Source: Aminipila terrae
Lineage (GTDB): Bacteria > Bacillota > Clostridia > Peptostreptococcales > Anaerovoracaceae
Direction: 5' to 3'
Assembly: GCF_010120715.1 (NCBI RefSeq)
Contig: NZ_CP047591.1
Coordinates: forward strand, 1,860,001 to 1,924,000
DNA: 64,000 nt
Shown here one piece after another: positions 35,145 to 44,655 of the stretch (within the stretch, counting starts at the first letter, position 1; every line of letters starts with the position of its first letter). The translations under genes and the position numbers were made by a program. The notes beneath the pieces were generated by a model. The model was given only the letters and a program-made list of their open reading frames with translations, had not been told where the DNA came from and ran no database searches.

Positions 35145-36527
35145 ATGATTACGAAATACCTGGAGAAAATGACATATATATATAACACTATGGATTCGGT
35201 TCTGATTACCAACATTGATGGAATCATTGAATATTGTGCTGTTTTTGATGAAAAGGATAGTTCTATTAAAAATGAAGGTTATACGGGAAAATATCTTTTA
35301 GAAGTGTATCCAGAACTAACAAAGGAAACAAGCACTCACTTCAGAGCTATGAAAACGGGTAAGGCAATTATTGATGAAATACAGACTGTGATAGATTTTA
35401 ACGGAATTAAGCGCACTTTTGTAAGCAACACATACCCCATTGAGGTAGATGGAAAGATTGTAGGAGCCATTGAGGGTACAGTGATTCTTTCCGATGCAGG
35501 GCTGCCTAACAGTAAAAGATTTAAAGATAGTAAAGTAAATACGGAAAGCGGCCTTTACACCATTGATGATTTAATTGGAAAAAGCAATAGAATGCTAGTG
35601 GTGAAGGAAAAAATTTTGCGGGCTGCAGATGGGGACTCTTCCGTGATGATAATAGGGGAAACTGGGACAGGCAAAGAAATTGTTGCACAAGCCATACACA
35701 GCCATAGCAAGAGAAAGAATCAGGCGTTTATTTCCCAGAATTGTTCTGCCATACCTGCCAGTTTATTGGAAAGTACCTTGTTTGGAACAGTCAAGGGAAG
35801 CTATACAGGAGCAGAGGACAGAAAGGGACTATTTGAACTAGCGGATAAGGGAACCTTGTTTCTTGATGAATTAAACTCCATGAACATAGAGTTGCAGGGA
35901 AAGATTTTAAAGGCAGTAGAAGAACAAAAAATCAGAAGGCTGGGGTCTGAAAAGGAAAGAAAAATTGATGTGAGAATTATTTCGGCCCTAAATGAAGAGG
36001 TTGATGAAGTTTTAGAGAAAGATAAAATCAGAAAGGATTTGTATTACAGATTAGGTGTATTCCAGATAAATTTACCACTTCTAAAAGATCGAAAGGAAGA
36101 TATTCCTTTACTTATAAAATACTTTATTAATTATTATAACAAAAAAGGAAAAAGAAATATTGAGAACTGCAGTGAACTGGCAGAGAGGCTCCTTATAGAC
36201 TATGAATGGCCGGGAAATGTGAGAGAATTAAAAAATGTCATTGAGTATGCCTTTAACATGAGTAAGGGAAAAGATATCACCATGACTAGTTTACCTGAAA
36301 ACTTTCTTTATAATAAAAAGGAAGACACCCATTATACGGAACAGTTAAACTGGGAAAAAGCCTTAGAAGAGGGGCATTCTCTTGCATCTATTATAGACAA
36401 TTATGAAAGCAGAATCATTAAGAAGATACTTTCAGGAAGCTCAAATATTACAGAAGCTGCAGATAAACTGGGTGTCAGCCGACAGGTTCTGAATTATAAG
36501 ATAAAGAAATACCAGATAAAATTTTAG
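35145..36527 (+). CDS. Sigma-54-dependent activator (RocR-like) with PAS sensor
   Basis: The product has 460 residues. A PAS-like N-terminal domain (VLITNIDGIIEYCAVFD, TGKYLLEVYPELT) is followed by a AAA+ domain at about 140-370 with Walker A GETGTGKE, the sigma-54 contact motif GSYTGA (usually GAFTGA), Walker B GTLFLDELNSM and the R-finger region YYRLGVFQINLPLLKDR. A Fis-type helix-turn-helix closes the protein (NITEAADKLGVSRQVLNYKI). RocR of Bacillus has the same layout and activates arginine catabolism. The catabolic operon follows behind a -24/-12 promoter, so the target is clear from context. Confidence 0.93.
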   Translation: MITKYLEKMTYIYNTMDSVLITNIDGIIEYCAVFDEKDSSIKNEGYTGKYLLEVYPELTKETSTHFRAMKTGKAIIDEIQTVIDFNGIKRTFVSNTYPIEVDGKIVGAIEGTVILSDAGLPNSKRFKDSKVNTESGLYTIDDLIGKSNRMLVVKEKILRAADGDSSVMIIGETGTGKEIVAQAIHSHSKRKNQAFISQNCSAIPASLLESTLFGTVKGSYTGAEDRKGLFELADKGTLFLDELNSMNIELQGKILKAVEEQKIRRLGSEKERKIDVRIISALNEEVDEVLEKDKIRKDLYYRLGVFQINLPLLKDRKEDIPLLIKYFINYYNKKGKRNIENCSELAERLLIDYEWPGNVRELKNVIEYAFNMSKGKDITMTSLPENFLYNKKEDTHYTEQLNWEKALEEGHSLASIIDNYESRIIKKILSGSSNITEAADKLGVSRQVLNYKIKKYQIKF

Positions 36528-36547
36528 AAGATAATAATCAGAAAATT

Positions 36548-36598
36548 AAAAAGAGTAAAAAATTTTGCAAAATAAGCGCAAAATTTTTTACTCTTTTT
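36548..36598 (+). terminator. Very strong intrinsic terminator
   Basis: A perfect 21-bp stem (arms begin aaaaagagtaaaaaattttgc) surrounds a nine-base loop, with T-rich sequence after it. It isolates the activator gene from the operon it controls. Confidence 0.9.
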
Positions 36599-36719
36599 GT
36601 TTTTTTTGATAAAATATATAGATAAAATTTGTCTCATGATAAAAATAGTAATTTTAAAAACCTTGGAAATAGTGGACTTTCAACAGTATATTTATGCATG
36701 GTAATAAAATATTATAAAG

Positions 36720-36736
36720 TTGGCATGTTATTTGCT
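36720..36736 (+). promoter_or_regulatory. Sigma-54 (-24/-12) promoter
   Basis: TTGGCATGTTATTTGCT matches TGGCACG-N4-TTGCW at nearly every position, with GG and GC separated by exactly 10 bases. It lies about 60 bases before the start at 36798 and just after the gene for a sigma-54 activator. The 120 bases between the terminator and this promoter should contain the activator site; I could not pick out a convincing repeat there. Confidence 0.87.
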
Positions 36737-36797
36737 CTTAATACTTATAAATCTTAATACCTATAAATTATGACAAATGCCAAGGAGGTAAATTATT

Positions 36798-37673
36798 ATG
36801 AAATATGGTTGCCAGTCAATGGTAGAAGAAATTGAAGCAATATTAATTAAAAGACCGCAGGAAGCTTTTATCAGTCAGGAAAACCTTGATAAAACCTGGG
36901 AAGAATTTAAGTATTTCGGATGTCCGGACTATGAAACCGTCCTGAAGGAATATGAGGTATTTGAGAAGCTTATAAGGGACAATGTAAAGGATGTTTATAC
37001 TCTTCCATATGATTCAAGAACAGGATTAGACTCTATTTATGCACATGATCCTTTAAAAATTACAAAAAAAGGAGCCATATATTTCCCTATGGGAAAGGTA
37101 CTGAGAGGTAAGGAATATCTTGCAACAAGAGCTTATCTGGAAGAAATAGGTGTACCCACTTTAGGTGAAATTAAAGCACCGGGGAAAATGGAAGGCGGAG
37201 ATGTCCTCTGGATTGATGAGAAGACGGTTGCCATAGGCAGAGGCTATAGGACCAATGATGAGGGAATCAGGCAGTTTAAAGAATTAACAAAGGATGTGGT
37301 AGAGGAATATATCATTGTGCCGATGCCTCATGGAGATGGTGTGGATGCATGCCTTCATTTAATGAGTATCATAAGCTTTGTAGATAATGATAAAGCAGTA
37401 GTTTATTCAAAATACATGCCGGTTTTCTTTAGAGAGTATTTAATGGAACGGGGAATCACACTTATTGAAGCAGATGATGACGAATATGATTATCTGGGAA
37501 CCAATCTGTTAGCTTTAAAACCAGGAAAAGTAATATTAATTAAAGGTTGCCCGAAAGTTCAGAAAAAGCTTGAGGATTTAGGTGTTGAAGTATTGACTTA
37601 CGAAGGAAAAGAACTTTCATACAGAGGAACAGGAGGTCCAACTTGTTTAACTGCTCCTTTATATAGAAAATAG
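36798..37673 (+). CDS. Arginine deiminase / dimethylargininase-family hydrolase
   Basis: The product has 291 residues, the length of DDAH-type enzymes rather than the 400 residues of classical ArcA. The guanidino-modifying fold is shown by YAHDPLKITKKGAIYFPMGK, GKMEGGDVLWIDEKTVAIG with substrate-binding Glu/Asp, a catalytic His region PMPHGDGVDACLHLM and catalytic Cys283 in GTGGPTCLTAPLYR. The start follows AAGGAGG. It is the first gene of the sigma-54 operon with an M20 peptidase and an amino acid permease, so it probably hydrolyses arginine or a methylated arginine to citrulline. The exact substrate cannot be fixed from sequence. Confidence 0.85.
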   Translation: MKYGCQSMVEEIEAILIKRPQEAFISQENLDKTWEEFKYFGCPDYETVLKEYEVFEKLIRDNVKDVYTLPYDSRTGLDSIYAHDPLKITKKGAIYFPMGKVLRGKEYLATRAYLEEIGVPTLGEIKAPGKMEGGDVLWIDEKTVAIGRGYRTNDEGIRQFKELTKDVVEEYIIVPMPHGDGVDACLHLMSIISFVDNDKAVVYSKYMPVFFREYLMERGITLIEADDDEYDYLGTNLLALKPGKVILIKGCPKVQKKLEDLGVEVLTYEGKELSYRGTGGPTCLTAPLYRK

Positions 37674-37713
37674 GGCTATAAATAAATTACATTTTAGAAA
37701 GGCAGTGTCTGTT

Positions 37714-39396
37714 ATGGATAATAAAAACCAGATCTTAGAAGGAATCGGTCAGAGAATCAATGATATACTTCTTAAATATATTAAAGCACAAAGTTTTACT
37801 TTCAGCGGCGGGGAAAAGGATGCTGAAATATTTTTAATGGATTACTTAAAAGACATAAAATATTTTAAAGATCATCCTGATTATTATGGAACTTATGAAA
37901 TCGCCGGGGACCCATTTAACAGAGCTGTTTCTTATGCAATGGTAAAAGGAAAAGGTAATGATACAGTTGTATTAATACATCATAACGATGTGGTGGAAGT
38001 TGAAGATTATAAGTTGCTTAAACCTTATGCCTTTACTCCAAGGACTCTTGAAGAAGAACTGATAAAGATTAAATCTTCATTACCAGAAGAAGCACAAAGG
38101 GACCTTATGGAGGGAAGTTATTTATTTGGAAGAGGTGTTTGTGATATGAAGGGCGGGGGTGCCATACAACTTGCCCTTCTTGAAAGATACAGTCAGATAA
38201 ATGATTTCAAAGGAAATGTGATTGTTATTGCTGTCCCCGATGAAGAAAACCTTTCAGCGGGAATGCGGTCTGCAGTCGTTTTGTTAAAAGATCTAAAAAA
38301 TAAATATAATTTAAACTATAAATTAATGATTAATTCTGAACCACATCAGAGAAAAGAGAAAGACAAGGGGATTTTCTCTGAAGGATCTGTAGGAAAAATA
38401 ATGCCGTTTATATATGTACGGGGTTATTTATCACATATTGGAAAGGTTTTTGAAGGGTTTAACCCTTTAAACCTAATGAGTGAAATTGTAAGAAATACAG
38501 AACTTAATATAGAATTCAGCGATATTGTTGGCAATGAAATGGCCCCTCCGCCAACCTGGCTGTACCTGAAGGATAATAAGAAGCAGTATGACGTATCCAT
38601 GCCTTTATCCGTTTCAGGATGCTTCAGTATATTGACACTGAACCGCACACCACAGGTCATAATGGACAAAGTCAGAGACATATGTTGTCAGTCTTATGAG
38701 GCTATTGTAAAAGAAATGCAGGAAAGGTATAAGCCATTTGCAGATGTTAAAAAGCTGAGTTCCAAAGAATTGCCATGGAAAGTTAACGTAGTCCCATTTG
38801 CTAAGCTTTATGAAGAAGCAAGTTTGAATTATGGAAAAGACTTTATAGATAATTATAAGAATGTTGTCCAGAATATTGAAACCAAATTTAATAAAGGTCA
38901 ATGCAGCATTATCGAATGCAATTTTGAATTAGTTGAGTTTGTTTATCAATATATTAATGATATTTCACCGAGGATTGTATACGGGCTGGTACCTCCATAT
39001 TATCCAAATGTATCAAATGTATATTATGAAGGGCTGGACCAGGGTATTTCAACTTTATCGGAACAGCTTTGCAGCTATACTGAGGATGAGTTTGGGCAAA
39101 AATACGAGACAGAAGATTTTTATACAGGAATTTCGGACCTTAGTTATACAAGTATAACAGAGGGAGAAAAGACCTGTAAGGCCTTACAAACGTATATGCC
39201 TTTATTTGGAGATTTTTATTCCATACCCATTAATGACATTGAAGAAATCTCTATGCCCTGCATAAATATCGGACCTTGGGGAAAAGATTTTCATAAACTC
39301 ACAGAAAGAGTTTATAAAGAAGATTTATATAACCGAACGCCTAAAATAATTAATAAAGCAATTGCATTGCTGCTTAATGAGCCTGAATTATTATAA
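37714..39396 (+). CDS. rocB: RocB-like M20-family peptidase of arginine utilisation
   Basis: The product has 560 residues, close to the length of Bacillus RocB. The M20 metal-ligand motifs are present: VLIHHNDVVEVEDY, GRGVCDMKGGGAIQLALLE and VIAVPDEENLSAGM. The middle and C-terminal region has the long RocB-specific domain (VNVVPFAKLYEEASLNYGKD, YGLVPPYYPNVSN, CINIGPWGKDFHKLTERVY). RocB is encoded with arginine catabolic genes in several Firmicutes, but its reaction is not well defined. Here it lies between a guanidino hydrolase and a permease. The ATG at 37714 is preferred to the GTG three codons earlier. Confidence 0.85.
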   Translation: MDNKNQILEGIGQRINDILLKYIKAQSFTFSGGEKDAEIFLMDYLKDIKYFKDHPDYYGTYEIAGDPFNRAVSYAMVKGKGNDTVVLIHHNDVVEVEDYKLLKPYAFTPRTLEEELIKIKSSLPEEAQRDLMEGSYLFGRGVCDMKGGGAIQLALLERYSQINDFKGNVIVIAVPDEENLSAGMRSAVVLLKDLKNKYNLNYKLMINSEPHQRKEKDKGIFSEGSVGKIMPFIYVRGYLSHIGKVFEGFNPLNLMSEIVRNTELNIEFSDIVGNEMAPPPTWLYLKDNKKQYDVSMPLSVSGCFSILTLNRTPQVIMDKVRDICCQSYEAIVKEMQERYKPFADVKKLSSKELPWKVNVVPFAKLYEEASLNYGKDFIDNYKNVVQNIETKFNKGQCSIIECNFELVEFVYQYINDISPRIVYGLVPPYYPNVSNVYYEGLDQGISTLSEQLCSYTEDEFGQKYETEDFYTGISDLSYTSITEGEKTCKALQTYMPLFGDFYSIPINDIEEISMPCINIGPWGKDFHKLTERVYKEDLYNRTPKIINKAIALLLNEPELL

Positions 39397-39408
39397 GGAG
39401 GAAAAACT

Positions 39409-40890
39409 ATGGATAACAAAACAAGAGAGATATCTAATGACAGCAAGCTGGAGCGTAAATTGAAACCTAGACAAATGAACATGATCGCAATAGGAGGAGC
39501 AATAGGCACAGGACTTTTTGTTGCTACAGGCTCTTCTATCAGTACAGCGGGACCTGGAGGCACTATGATTGCATACATGCTTATAGGGCTTTCTGTGTAT
39601 TTTATGATGACAGCTTTAGGAGAAATGGCCACCTATTTACCAGTTGCAGGTGCTTTTGAACTATACTCACAGAAATATGTAGATCCGGCATTTGGATTTG
39701 CTATGGGATGGAACTACTGGTATTGCAGTACAATGACCATAGCGACAGAACTGGTTGCATCTGCTATCGTAATGAAGTTCTGGTTCCCTGACAGCCCTTC
39801 TTACATGTGGAGTTCCATATTTATCGTGCTGCTTTTAGGGTTAAACATGTTTTCTGTAAGCATATTCGGTGAGTCTGAATTCTGGTTTGCAGGTATAAAG
39901 GTGGTAACCATTATTATCTTTTTAGTAGTGGGAGTATTGATGATTTTTGGTATTTTTTCAAATGACAACCCGGGATTTTCTAACTGGACGTTAGAGAAAG
40001 CTCCATTTGTAGGTGGACCTTTTGGGATATTCAGCATTCTGATGGTTGCAGGGTTTTCTTTTGTAGGTGTGGAAGCTACAGCCATTGCAGCAGGTGAATG
40101 TGTAAATCCTGCTAAGAATGTTCCTAAAGCAATCAACAGTGTTTTCTGGAGAATCTTGATATTTTACATAGGTGCTATTTTTGTAGTAGCCACATTAATT
40201 CCTTATACAGACCCTAATTTGTTAAGTGCAGACGTAGATAATGTAGCGGTAAGCCCGTTTACAATCGTTTTTCAAAAAAGTGGCATTGCCATGGCGGCTT
40301 CTTTGATGAATGCAGTAATACTGACATCCATTCTTTCATGTGGAAATTCCACATTGTATTCTGCCAGCCGTTTGCTTTATTCCATGGCGATATCTCATCA
40401 TGCACCGAAGATATTTGCTAAAACAAGTTCAAAAGGAGTTCCTGTATATGCAGTTCTGGGGACTTTAGTGATAGCTTGTCTTTGTTTCCTGACCTCATTT
40501 GCAGGGGACAGCGTGGTATATACCTGGTTATATAATGCTACAGGTCTTACGGGATTCCTCACATGGTTTGGTGTTTGTATCTGTCATCTCAGATTCAGGA
40601 GAGGGTTTGCAAAACAGGGAAAAGATCTTTCAGTACTTAAATATAAGACCAAATTTTATCCTTATGGAACAATCTTATCACTGATTATATCCGGAACAGT
40701 TATCGCTGGACAGGGATACTATGCATTCTCTGCTTCAGGAGTAGACTGGTATGGAATCTTGGTAGCATATATAGGGCTGCCTATTATGATAGCATTATAT
40801 ATTGTAAGAAAAATTGTAAAAAAGACCACAATCGTGCCGCTTGAGGAGATGGATTTAACAAGAAATGATATATTACAGGAAGATTTATAG
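39409..40890 (+). CDS. AAT-family amino acid permease (RocE/LysP-like)
   Basis: The product has 493 residues and 12 transmembrane helices. TM1 carries the APC consensus MIAIGGAIGTGLFVATGSSI; TM6 has SFVGVEATAIAAGE; the loop after it is NPAKNVPKAINSVFWRI. This places it in the amino acid transporter (AAT) group with LysP, RocE and GabP. AAGGAGG precedes the start by six bases and the previous stop is 12 bases away. In this operon the likely substrate is arginine or a related cationic amino acid. A terminator follows at 40950. Confidence 0.9.
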   Translation: MDNKTREISNDSKLERKLKPRQMNMIAIGGAIGTGLFVATGSSISTAGPGGTMIAYMLIGLSVYFMMTALGEMATYLPVAGAFELYSQKYVDPAFGFAMGWNYWYCSTMTIATELVASAIVMKFWFPDSPSYMWSSIFIVLLLGLNMFSVSIFGESEFWFAGIKVVTIIIFLVVGVLMIFGIFSNDNPGFSNWTLEKAPFVGGPFGIFSILMVAGFSFVGVEATAIAAGECVNPAKNVPKAINSVFWRILIFYIGAIFVVATLIPYTDPNLLSADVDNVAVSPFTIVFQKSGIAMAASLMNAVILTSILSCGNSTLYSASRLLYSMAISHHAPKIFAKTSSKGVPVYAVLGTLVIACLCFLTSFAGDSVVYTWLYNATGLTGFLTWFGVCICHLRFRRGFAKQGKDLSVLKYKTKFYPYGTILSLIISGTVIAGQGYYAFSASGVDWYGILVAYIGLPIMIALYIVRKIVKKTTIVPLEEMDLTRNDILQEDL

Positions 40891-40949
40891 AGTCTGTATT
40901 ACCAATTGATATAGTAATAATTTTAGTAAAATTAGTTATAAATGATGAT

Positions 40950-40993
40950 AAAAAGGTTTGCCTGAAAGTATTTTCTCCATGGTAAACCTTTTT
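40950..40993 (+). terminator. Terminator of the arginine operon
   Basis: aaaaaggtttgcc pairs with ggtaaaccttttt (one mismatch) and is followed by more T. It lies 60 bases after the permease stop. The remaining 41000-41215 is AT-rich and shows no feature. Confidence 0.8.
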
Positions 40994-41215
40994 TATATTT
41001 AATCTGACAACAAATAAAAAACGAAAAAATGTGATATTTGTCAAAGAGAAACGAAATGAGGCTGAATTTGATGAACAAAAAGAGGTTACAGGAAGGCGTA
41101 AATAGGGTATTTTAAAAAGGTAATAAACTTAATTTATTAGTATAGTCTGTTGAATCATTAAAGTAGAACCTAAAATAAGCGGTTGCGTGTAAAGTGAACA
41201 GAAAGGACTGAGTGT

Positions 41216-41719
41216 ATGGATAGAAGCTATATAATTTATGCTGCTTATGGAAGTAACATGGGCATACAACGAATGGCACACAGATGCCCTGGTGCAAAAT
41301 TTATAGGTGTAGGAGTAATAGAGAATTATAAACTTACTTTTAGAGGGATTCGCACAGGGCTTGCTAACATACAACCATGTGCAGGTGCAAGCGTACCGGT
41401 TGTTCTTTGGAGTATCACCCGTAAAGGCGAAAGACTATTAGATCATCATGAAGGCTTTCCAGATTTGTTTCAAAAAAAGGTAGTTAAGGTGAAACTGAGA
41501 AATCAATATGTGGTAGCTATGACTTATATTATGGCACATGGATTTTGTGACGTGCCTTTAAAACCAAGTCCTTATTACATAGAAATGATTCAGCGGGGAT
41601 ATGAGAACCATGGCATCATTAAGGATGGAATTTTCGATGCTGTTCAGGAGGTACATAAGGAGCTGGCAATAAGAAAAATGATTAATGGGAACATTATGGA
41701 CAAACCTCCCCTGACATAA
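41216..41719 (+). CDS. Gamma-glutamylcyclotransferase-like (AIG2/GGCT) protein
   Basis: The product has 167 residues. The substrate-binding loop YAAYGSNM lies at 8-15, and the catalytic Glu region reads LLDHHEGFPDLF near residue 79. Together with the intervening YKLTFRGIRTGLANIQP they identify the GGCT fold. Members cyclise gamma-glutamyl amines or peptides to 5-oxoproline; the substrate is not predictable here. It is a single-gene unit flanked by terminators. Confidence 0.85.
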   Translation: MDRSYIIYAAYGSNMGIQRMAHRCPGAKFIGVGVIENYKLTFRGIRTGLANIQPCAGASVPVVLWSITRKGERLLDHHEGFPDLFQKKVVKVKLRNQYVVAMTYIMAHGFCDVPLKPSPYYIEMIQRGYENHGIIKDGIFDAVQEVHKELAIRKMINGNIMDKPPLT

Positions 41720-41761
41720 AGTAATCCTTATATACCAATAGGAAAAATTGTACTATTAATA

Positions 41762-41794
41762 AAAAGGCTAATGGGTCACACTCATTAGCCTTTT
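41762..41794. terminator. Bidirectional terminator
   Basis: aaaaggctaatg pairs with cattagcctttt around an eight-base loop, and lies between the GGCT gene and the small minus-strand ORF. Confidence 0.85.
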
Positions 41795-41817
41795 CAACTG
41801 AAAATTTTTAATTAAGG

Positions 41818-41943
41818 TTATTTTTTGTGGCAATCTTTCAGGCCATTTGTGCTTCTGTTTGTACTTTCATCTGTACTGGTAGAAGAAGAACTTTTAACGT
41901 ATTTGCCAGGTTTATTGTTTCTGCCTTTTCTTAATAAATCCAT
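41818..41943 (-). CDS. 41-residue basic hypothetical protein
   Basis: A short ORF starts MDLLRKGRNNKPGKYVKSS, continues through a Ser/Thr-rich middle and ends DCHKK. A strong GGAGGTG lies seven bases before the ATG on the minus strand, and the terminator at 41762 follows the stop. The product is very basic and probably disordered. I do not recognise it. The excellent translation signals make it a real gene in my view. Confidence 0.62.
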   Translation of the reverse strand: MDLLRKGRNNKPGKYVKSSSSTSTDESTNRSTNGLKDCHKK

Positions 41944-42010
41944 TTATATCACCTCCACTAAAAGTATGTGTAAATACCAGAAGATTATAAGGTAATAAAC
42001 ATGGCAGATA

Positions 42011-43005
42011 TTATCCAAATATATAAAATATGAAAATTAAATAAAGTAATCCGCTTAACATAAGGATAAATGGATTAATTGTTTTTCGTATTTTCATCCA
42101 GGTAAAGTTCAATATAGCTGAGGTTAAGGCTAATACAGCGGATAAAAGAGTAATGCCAGTCAGGTGCCAAGGTGTAAATAACATCCCGAATACCACAGGA
42201 AAGCAGCTCTGGAAAATCATGGCCCCAGTGATGTTTCCTAAGGCAAGAGTATCTTTTTTTCTGCCTGTCCAGATTACAGAATTTAACTTTTCAGGAAGTT
42301 CTGTTGCAATTGGTGTAATTATCATGGATAGAACCAGAGGAGTAATACCAAGAACTGTTGACAAATCTCCAACATAACCAACAAACATATGAGCGCCCCA
42401 GATGATAGCTGCTAAAGCTAACCCTAATTGTAGCAGTATCCAGAATAAATTTGTTTTTGCTCTGAAAATCCGGGAAATATATAAAGCATCGATTTCTTCC
42501 ATTTTTTACTATCACAGCAAAATGTGTTTTTAAGATAGATGAAATATGAAAATAGTAATAATACGGCTATGATGCCTTTAATAATCATATGAGTATATAT
42601 AACTGATGTAAGTACTGCAATTCCATAAATAATTATGAAGTATTTCAAATCACGGGAGATTATGTTTACATCTGCATTCATTTTTAGGCTTCTGCGACCC
42701 AATAAAGAATAAACTAAAACAGCTGTACCTACAACGAAAAAGGCTAAAGTACCCAGCATAAATGGGGCGCCTGCTATAGCACCAATACCAATTTCGTCGG
42801 CGCCTTCGCTTGCATAAAAAATAATTGCAATGATTGGGATAACTGTTTCAGGTAAAGCTGTACCAATGGCAGCCAGTACACTTCCTACAACTCCTTCTCC
42901 CAGATTTAATTTTTTGCCAAACCATTCTATGGCATTTGTAAATACAAAACAGGCAAATAAAATTAAAGCCAAACTAGAAATAAGCATTATTACATCCATT
43001 ATCAT
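42011..43005 (-). CDS. CaCA-family cation exchanger, Mn-riboswitch controlled (one-base frameshift)
   Basis: The restored product has 331 residues with about ten transmembrane helices. The two inverted alpha repeats of Ca/cation antiporters are clear: GEGVVGSVLAAIGTALPETV in the first half and LSMIITPIATELPEKLNSVI in the second. The ATG at 43005 follows AAGGAG. The frame breaks in the six-base A/T run at 42502-42507 (DSKK then MEEIDALY); one more base joins the halves in the central loop. A yybP-ykoY riboswitch upstream implies induction by Mn2+, so export of Mn2+ (or Ca2+/Mn2+) is the likely role. The second half alone has no ribosome site of its own. Confidence 0.85.
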
Positions 43006-43044
43006 AATATCGTCTCCTTAAATTAAAGTATGAATTAAATAAAT

Positions 43045-43092
43045 TAAAAAAAGACTTTAAACATAACCCTTCAAAGGTTATGCTAAAAGTCT
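43045..43092 (-). terminator. Terminator in the Mn-riboswitch leader
   Basis: On the minus strand AGACTTTTAGCATAACC pairs with GGTTATGTTTAAAGTCT, followed by seven T. Its 5' arm contains the GAGACTTTT that also forms the closing helix of the aptamer, so terminator and folded aptamer exclude each other. Confidence 0.85.
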
Positions 43093-43170
43093 CATTACCA
43101 AAATCGGCTACAAAGCCAGGCGGATATTCCCACCAGGATGTTGACTTTGTATATCAATTACTCCCTTTTA
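43083..43170 (-). promoter_or_regulatory. yybP-ykoY (manganese) riboswitch
   Basis: Reading the minus strand, AAAAGGGAGTAATT is followed by ACAAAGTCAACATCCTGGTG, a short loop, CCGCCTGGCTTTGTAGCC, and the closing GGTAATGAGACTTTT. These match the conserved order of the yybP-ykoY class (GGGAGTA, ACAAAGTC..CATC, GCC.GGCTTTGT, GAGACTTT). AAAAG at the 5' end pairs with CTTTT at the 3' end as P1. Mn2+ binding should stabilise P1 and prevent the terminator, turning on the cation exchanger. Confidence 0.82.
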
Positions 43171-43537
43171 ACGAAATTATGATATAACATATCGACCTAA
43201 TTGTCAACCTGTTTGTTGTGAGAAGAAACAAAGAACTGTGTGATAACAACAAAGATTAGCCTAAAAGATGCCAGCAACAAACTATGAAATTTCGGAATTA
43301 AAAATATACTAAAAAATTTTTATCCAGTAGATTAAAAACAAAAAAATGTAAAATGTTTACAATTGACAAGAAAGGATGTATTATGAATATATGTAAAATA
43401 ATGTAATTGAACTTTGATAATTTAATAATAAGCGGGAAGGAAAAAGTAATCAAATAAATTCCCTTGATAATGCAAATGAAGAGGCGTAAATTTAAATTAG
43501 TGTGAGTAACAAGGGAATAATCAAAGGGGGAAACACA
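43171..43537. other. Intergenic region before the SLH gene
   Basis: The stretch holds the promoter of the Mn-riboswitch transcript on the minus strand and that of the SLH gene on the plus strand. A TTGACA at about 43363 is the best -35 candidate for the latter, but no convincing -10 is spaced correctly. No ORF or RNA motif was seen. Confidence 0.4.
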
Positions 43538-44598
43538 ATGAAAATTTTAGTGAAGGTATTAGTGACTTGCTTTTTATTTTGAGTACTGCAACGGGAGCCT
43601 ATGCTGGCCAAGGCAATACGCAATTACTGGGAAATGCAAACTATTCAGATTTAAAAAGTACGAATTGGGCTTATGAAGCTGTAAACACCATGAGTCAGAA
43701 AGGCATTGTTAAGGGATATAGGGATGGAAGTTTTAAGCCAGGGAACATTGTTACCTATGGCGAGTTTATAAAGATGGCTCTTGTGGCATCCACAGGGCAG
43801 GATGTTGGAAATAGTACTACGGGGAATTGGGCAAAAGGATATTATGATAAAGCCCTGGAACTCAAATATTTTGGAAACACAGATATAAAGGCAGATCAGT
43901 TAGACAGCCAGATTCCAAGAAGTGATATGGCCCTTATAATTTCCTCCATCCTGGGAGATAAAAAGATTGACAACTATGACAAACTGGAAAGCAGCTTAAA
44001 AGATGTTAGTTCCAGTATTAAACACGATTATGATGTCATAAAATCTTATGCTGCAGGGATTATAACTGGTTATGAAGATAGTACCTTCAGACCAGATAAA
44101 ACCCTTACCAGAGCTGAAAGTGCCATTGTTATCTATCGATTAACTGATGAAAGTAAAAGAGTTCTGCCTGGAGAAAAAAAGAAAGAAGAAAAACCAACAT
44201 CCGGAACCGACATTGCTTCCGTTATAAAGAATTATAAGACGTATGATGTAAGTAAGTATAGTGGTACGGATTCTGATGGTAAATATGAAGAATGGTACGA
44301 ACCTGGGCCTTTTACAGAAGCCACCAGCTATGAATTTGTAACGGACATGTCAGGATATAAGGTTGAGAATATTGAAAAGAATCGCACTAAGGGAATTAAA
44401 ATAAATGGTGATTGGGTTTTAAATCTAGGATGGGGAAATATGTACCTAATGAAAGATAATAATATTGTTGAGTTCACAAGTGATGGAATTTATAAATCTT
44501 CAGATATAACAACTATCCAGTATTTTGTATTCCCAAGATATAAGAATGTAGATCATGTCATAGGAATTATGCCAAACCCTTTATATAAAGGAAAGTAG
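43538..44598 (+). CDS. SLH-domain surface protein (one-base frameshift in signal peptide)
   Basis: The restored product has 353 residues. The ATG at 43538 follows AAAGGGGG and opens MKILVKVLVTCF; the T5 run at 43571-43575 breaks the frame, and six T would give the normal signal peptide ending ATGAYA. Two SLH repeats follow (SDLKSTNWAYEAVNTMSQKG, GYRDGSFKPGNIVTYGEF; SYAAGIITGYEDSTFRPDKT, LTRAESAIVIYRL) with a degenerate one between them. SLH domains bind pyruvylated wall polymers. The C-terminal 140 residues are unassigned. It may anchor or organise the large secreted protein encoded at 44934. Confidence 0.8.
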
Positions 44599-44619
44599 CT
44601 TAAAAAAATAGGAAAACAC

Positions 44620-44649
44620 TTGCATTTTCTATGAAAATGTGGATATAAT
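44620..44649 (+). promoter_or_regulatory. Promoter of the antisense antitoxin RNA
   Basis: TTGCAT and a perfect TATAAT are separated by 18 bases. No protein-coding start follows; transcription would run from about 44656 into the 3' end of the minus-strand toxin mRNA. Confidence 0.65.
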
Positions 44650-44655
44650 AAAGAA

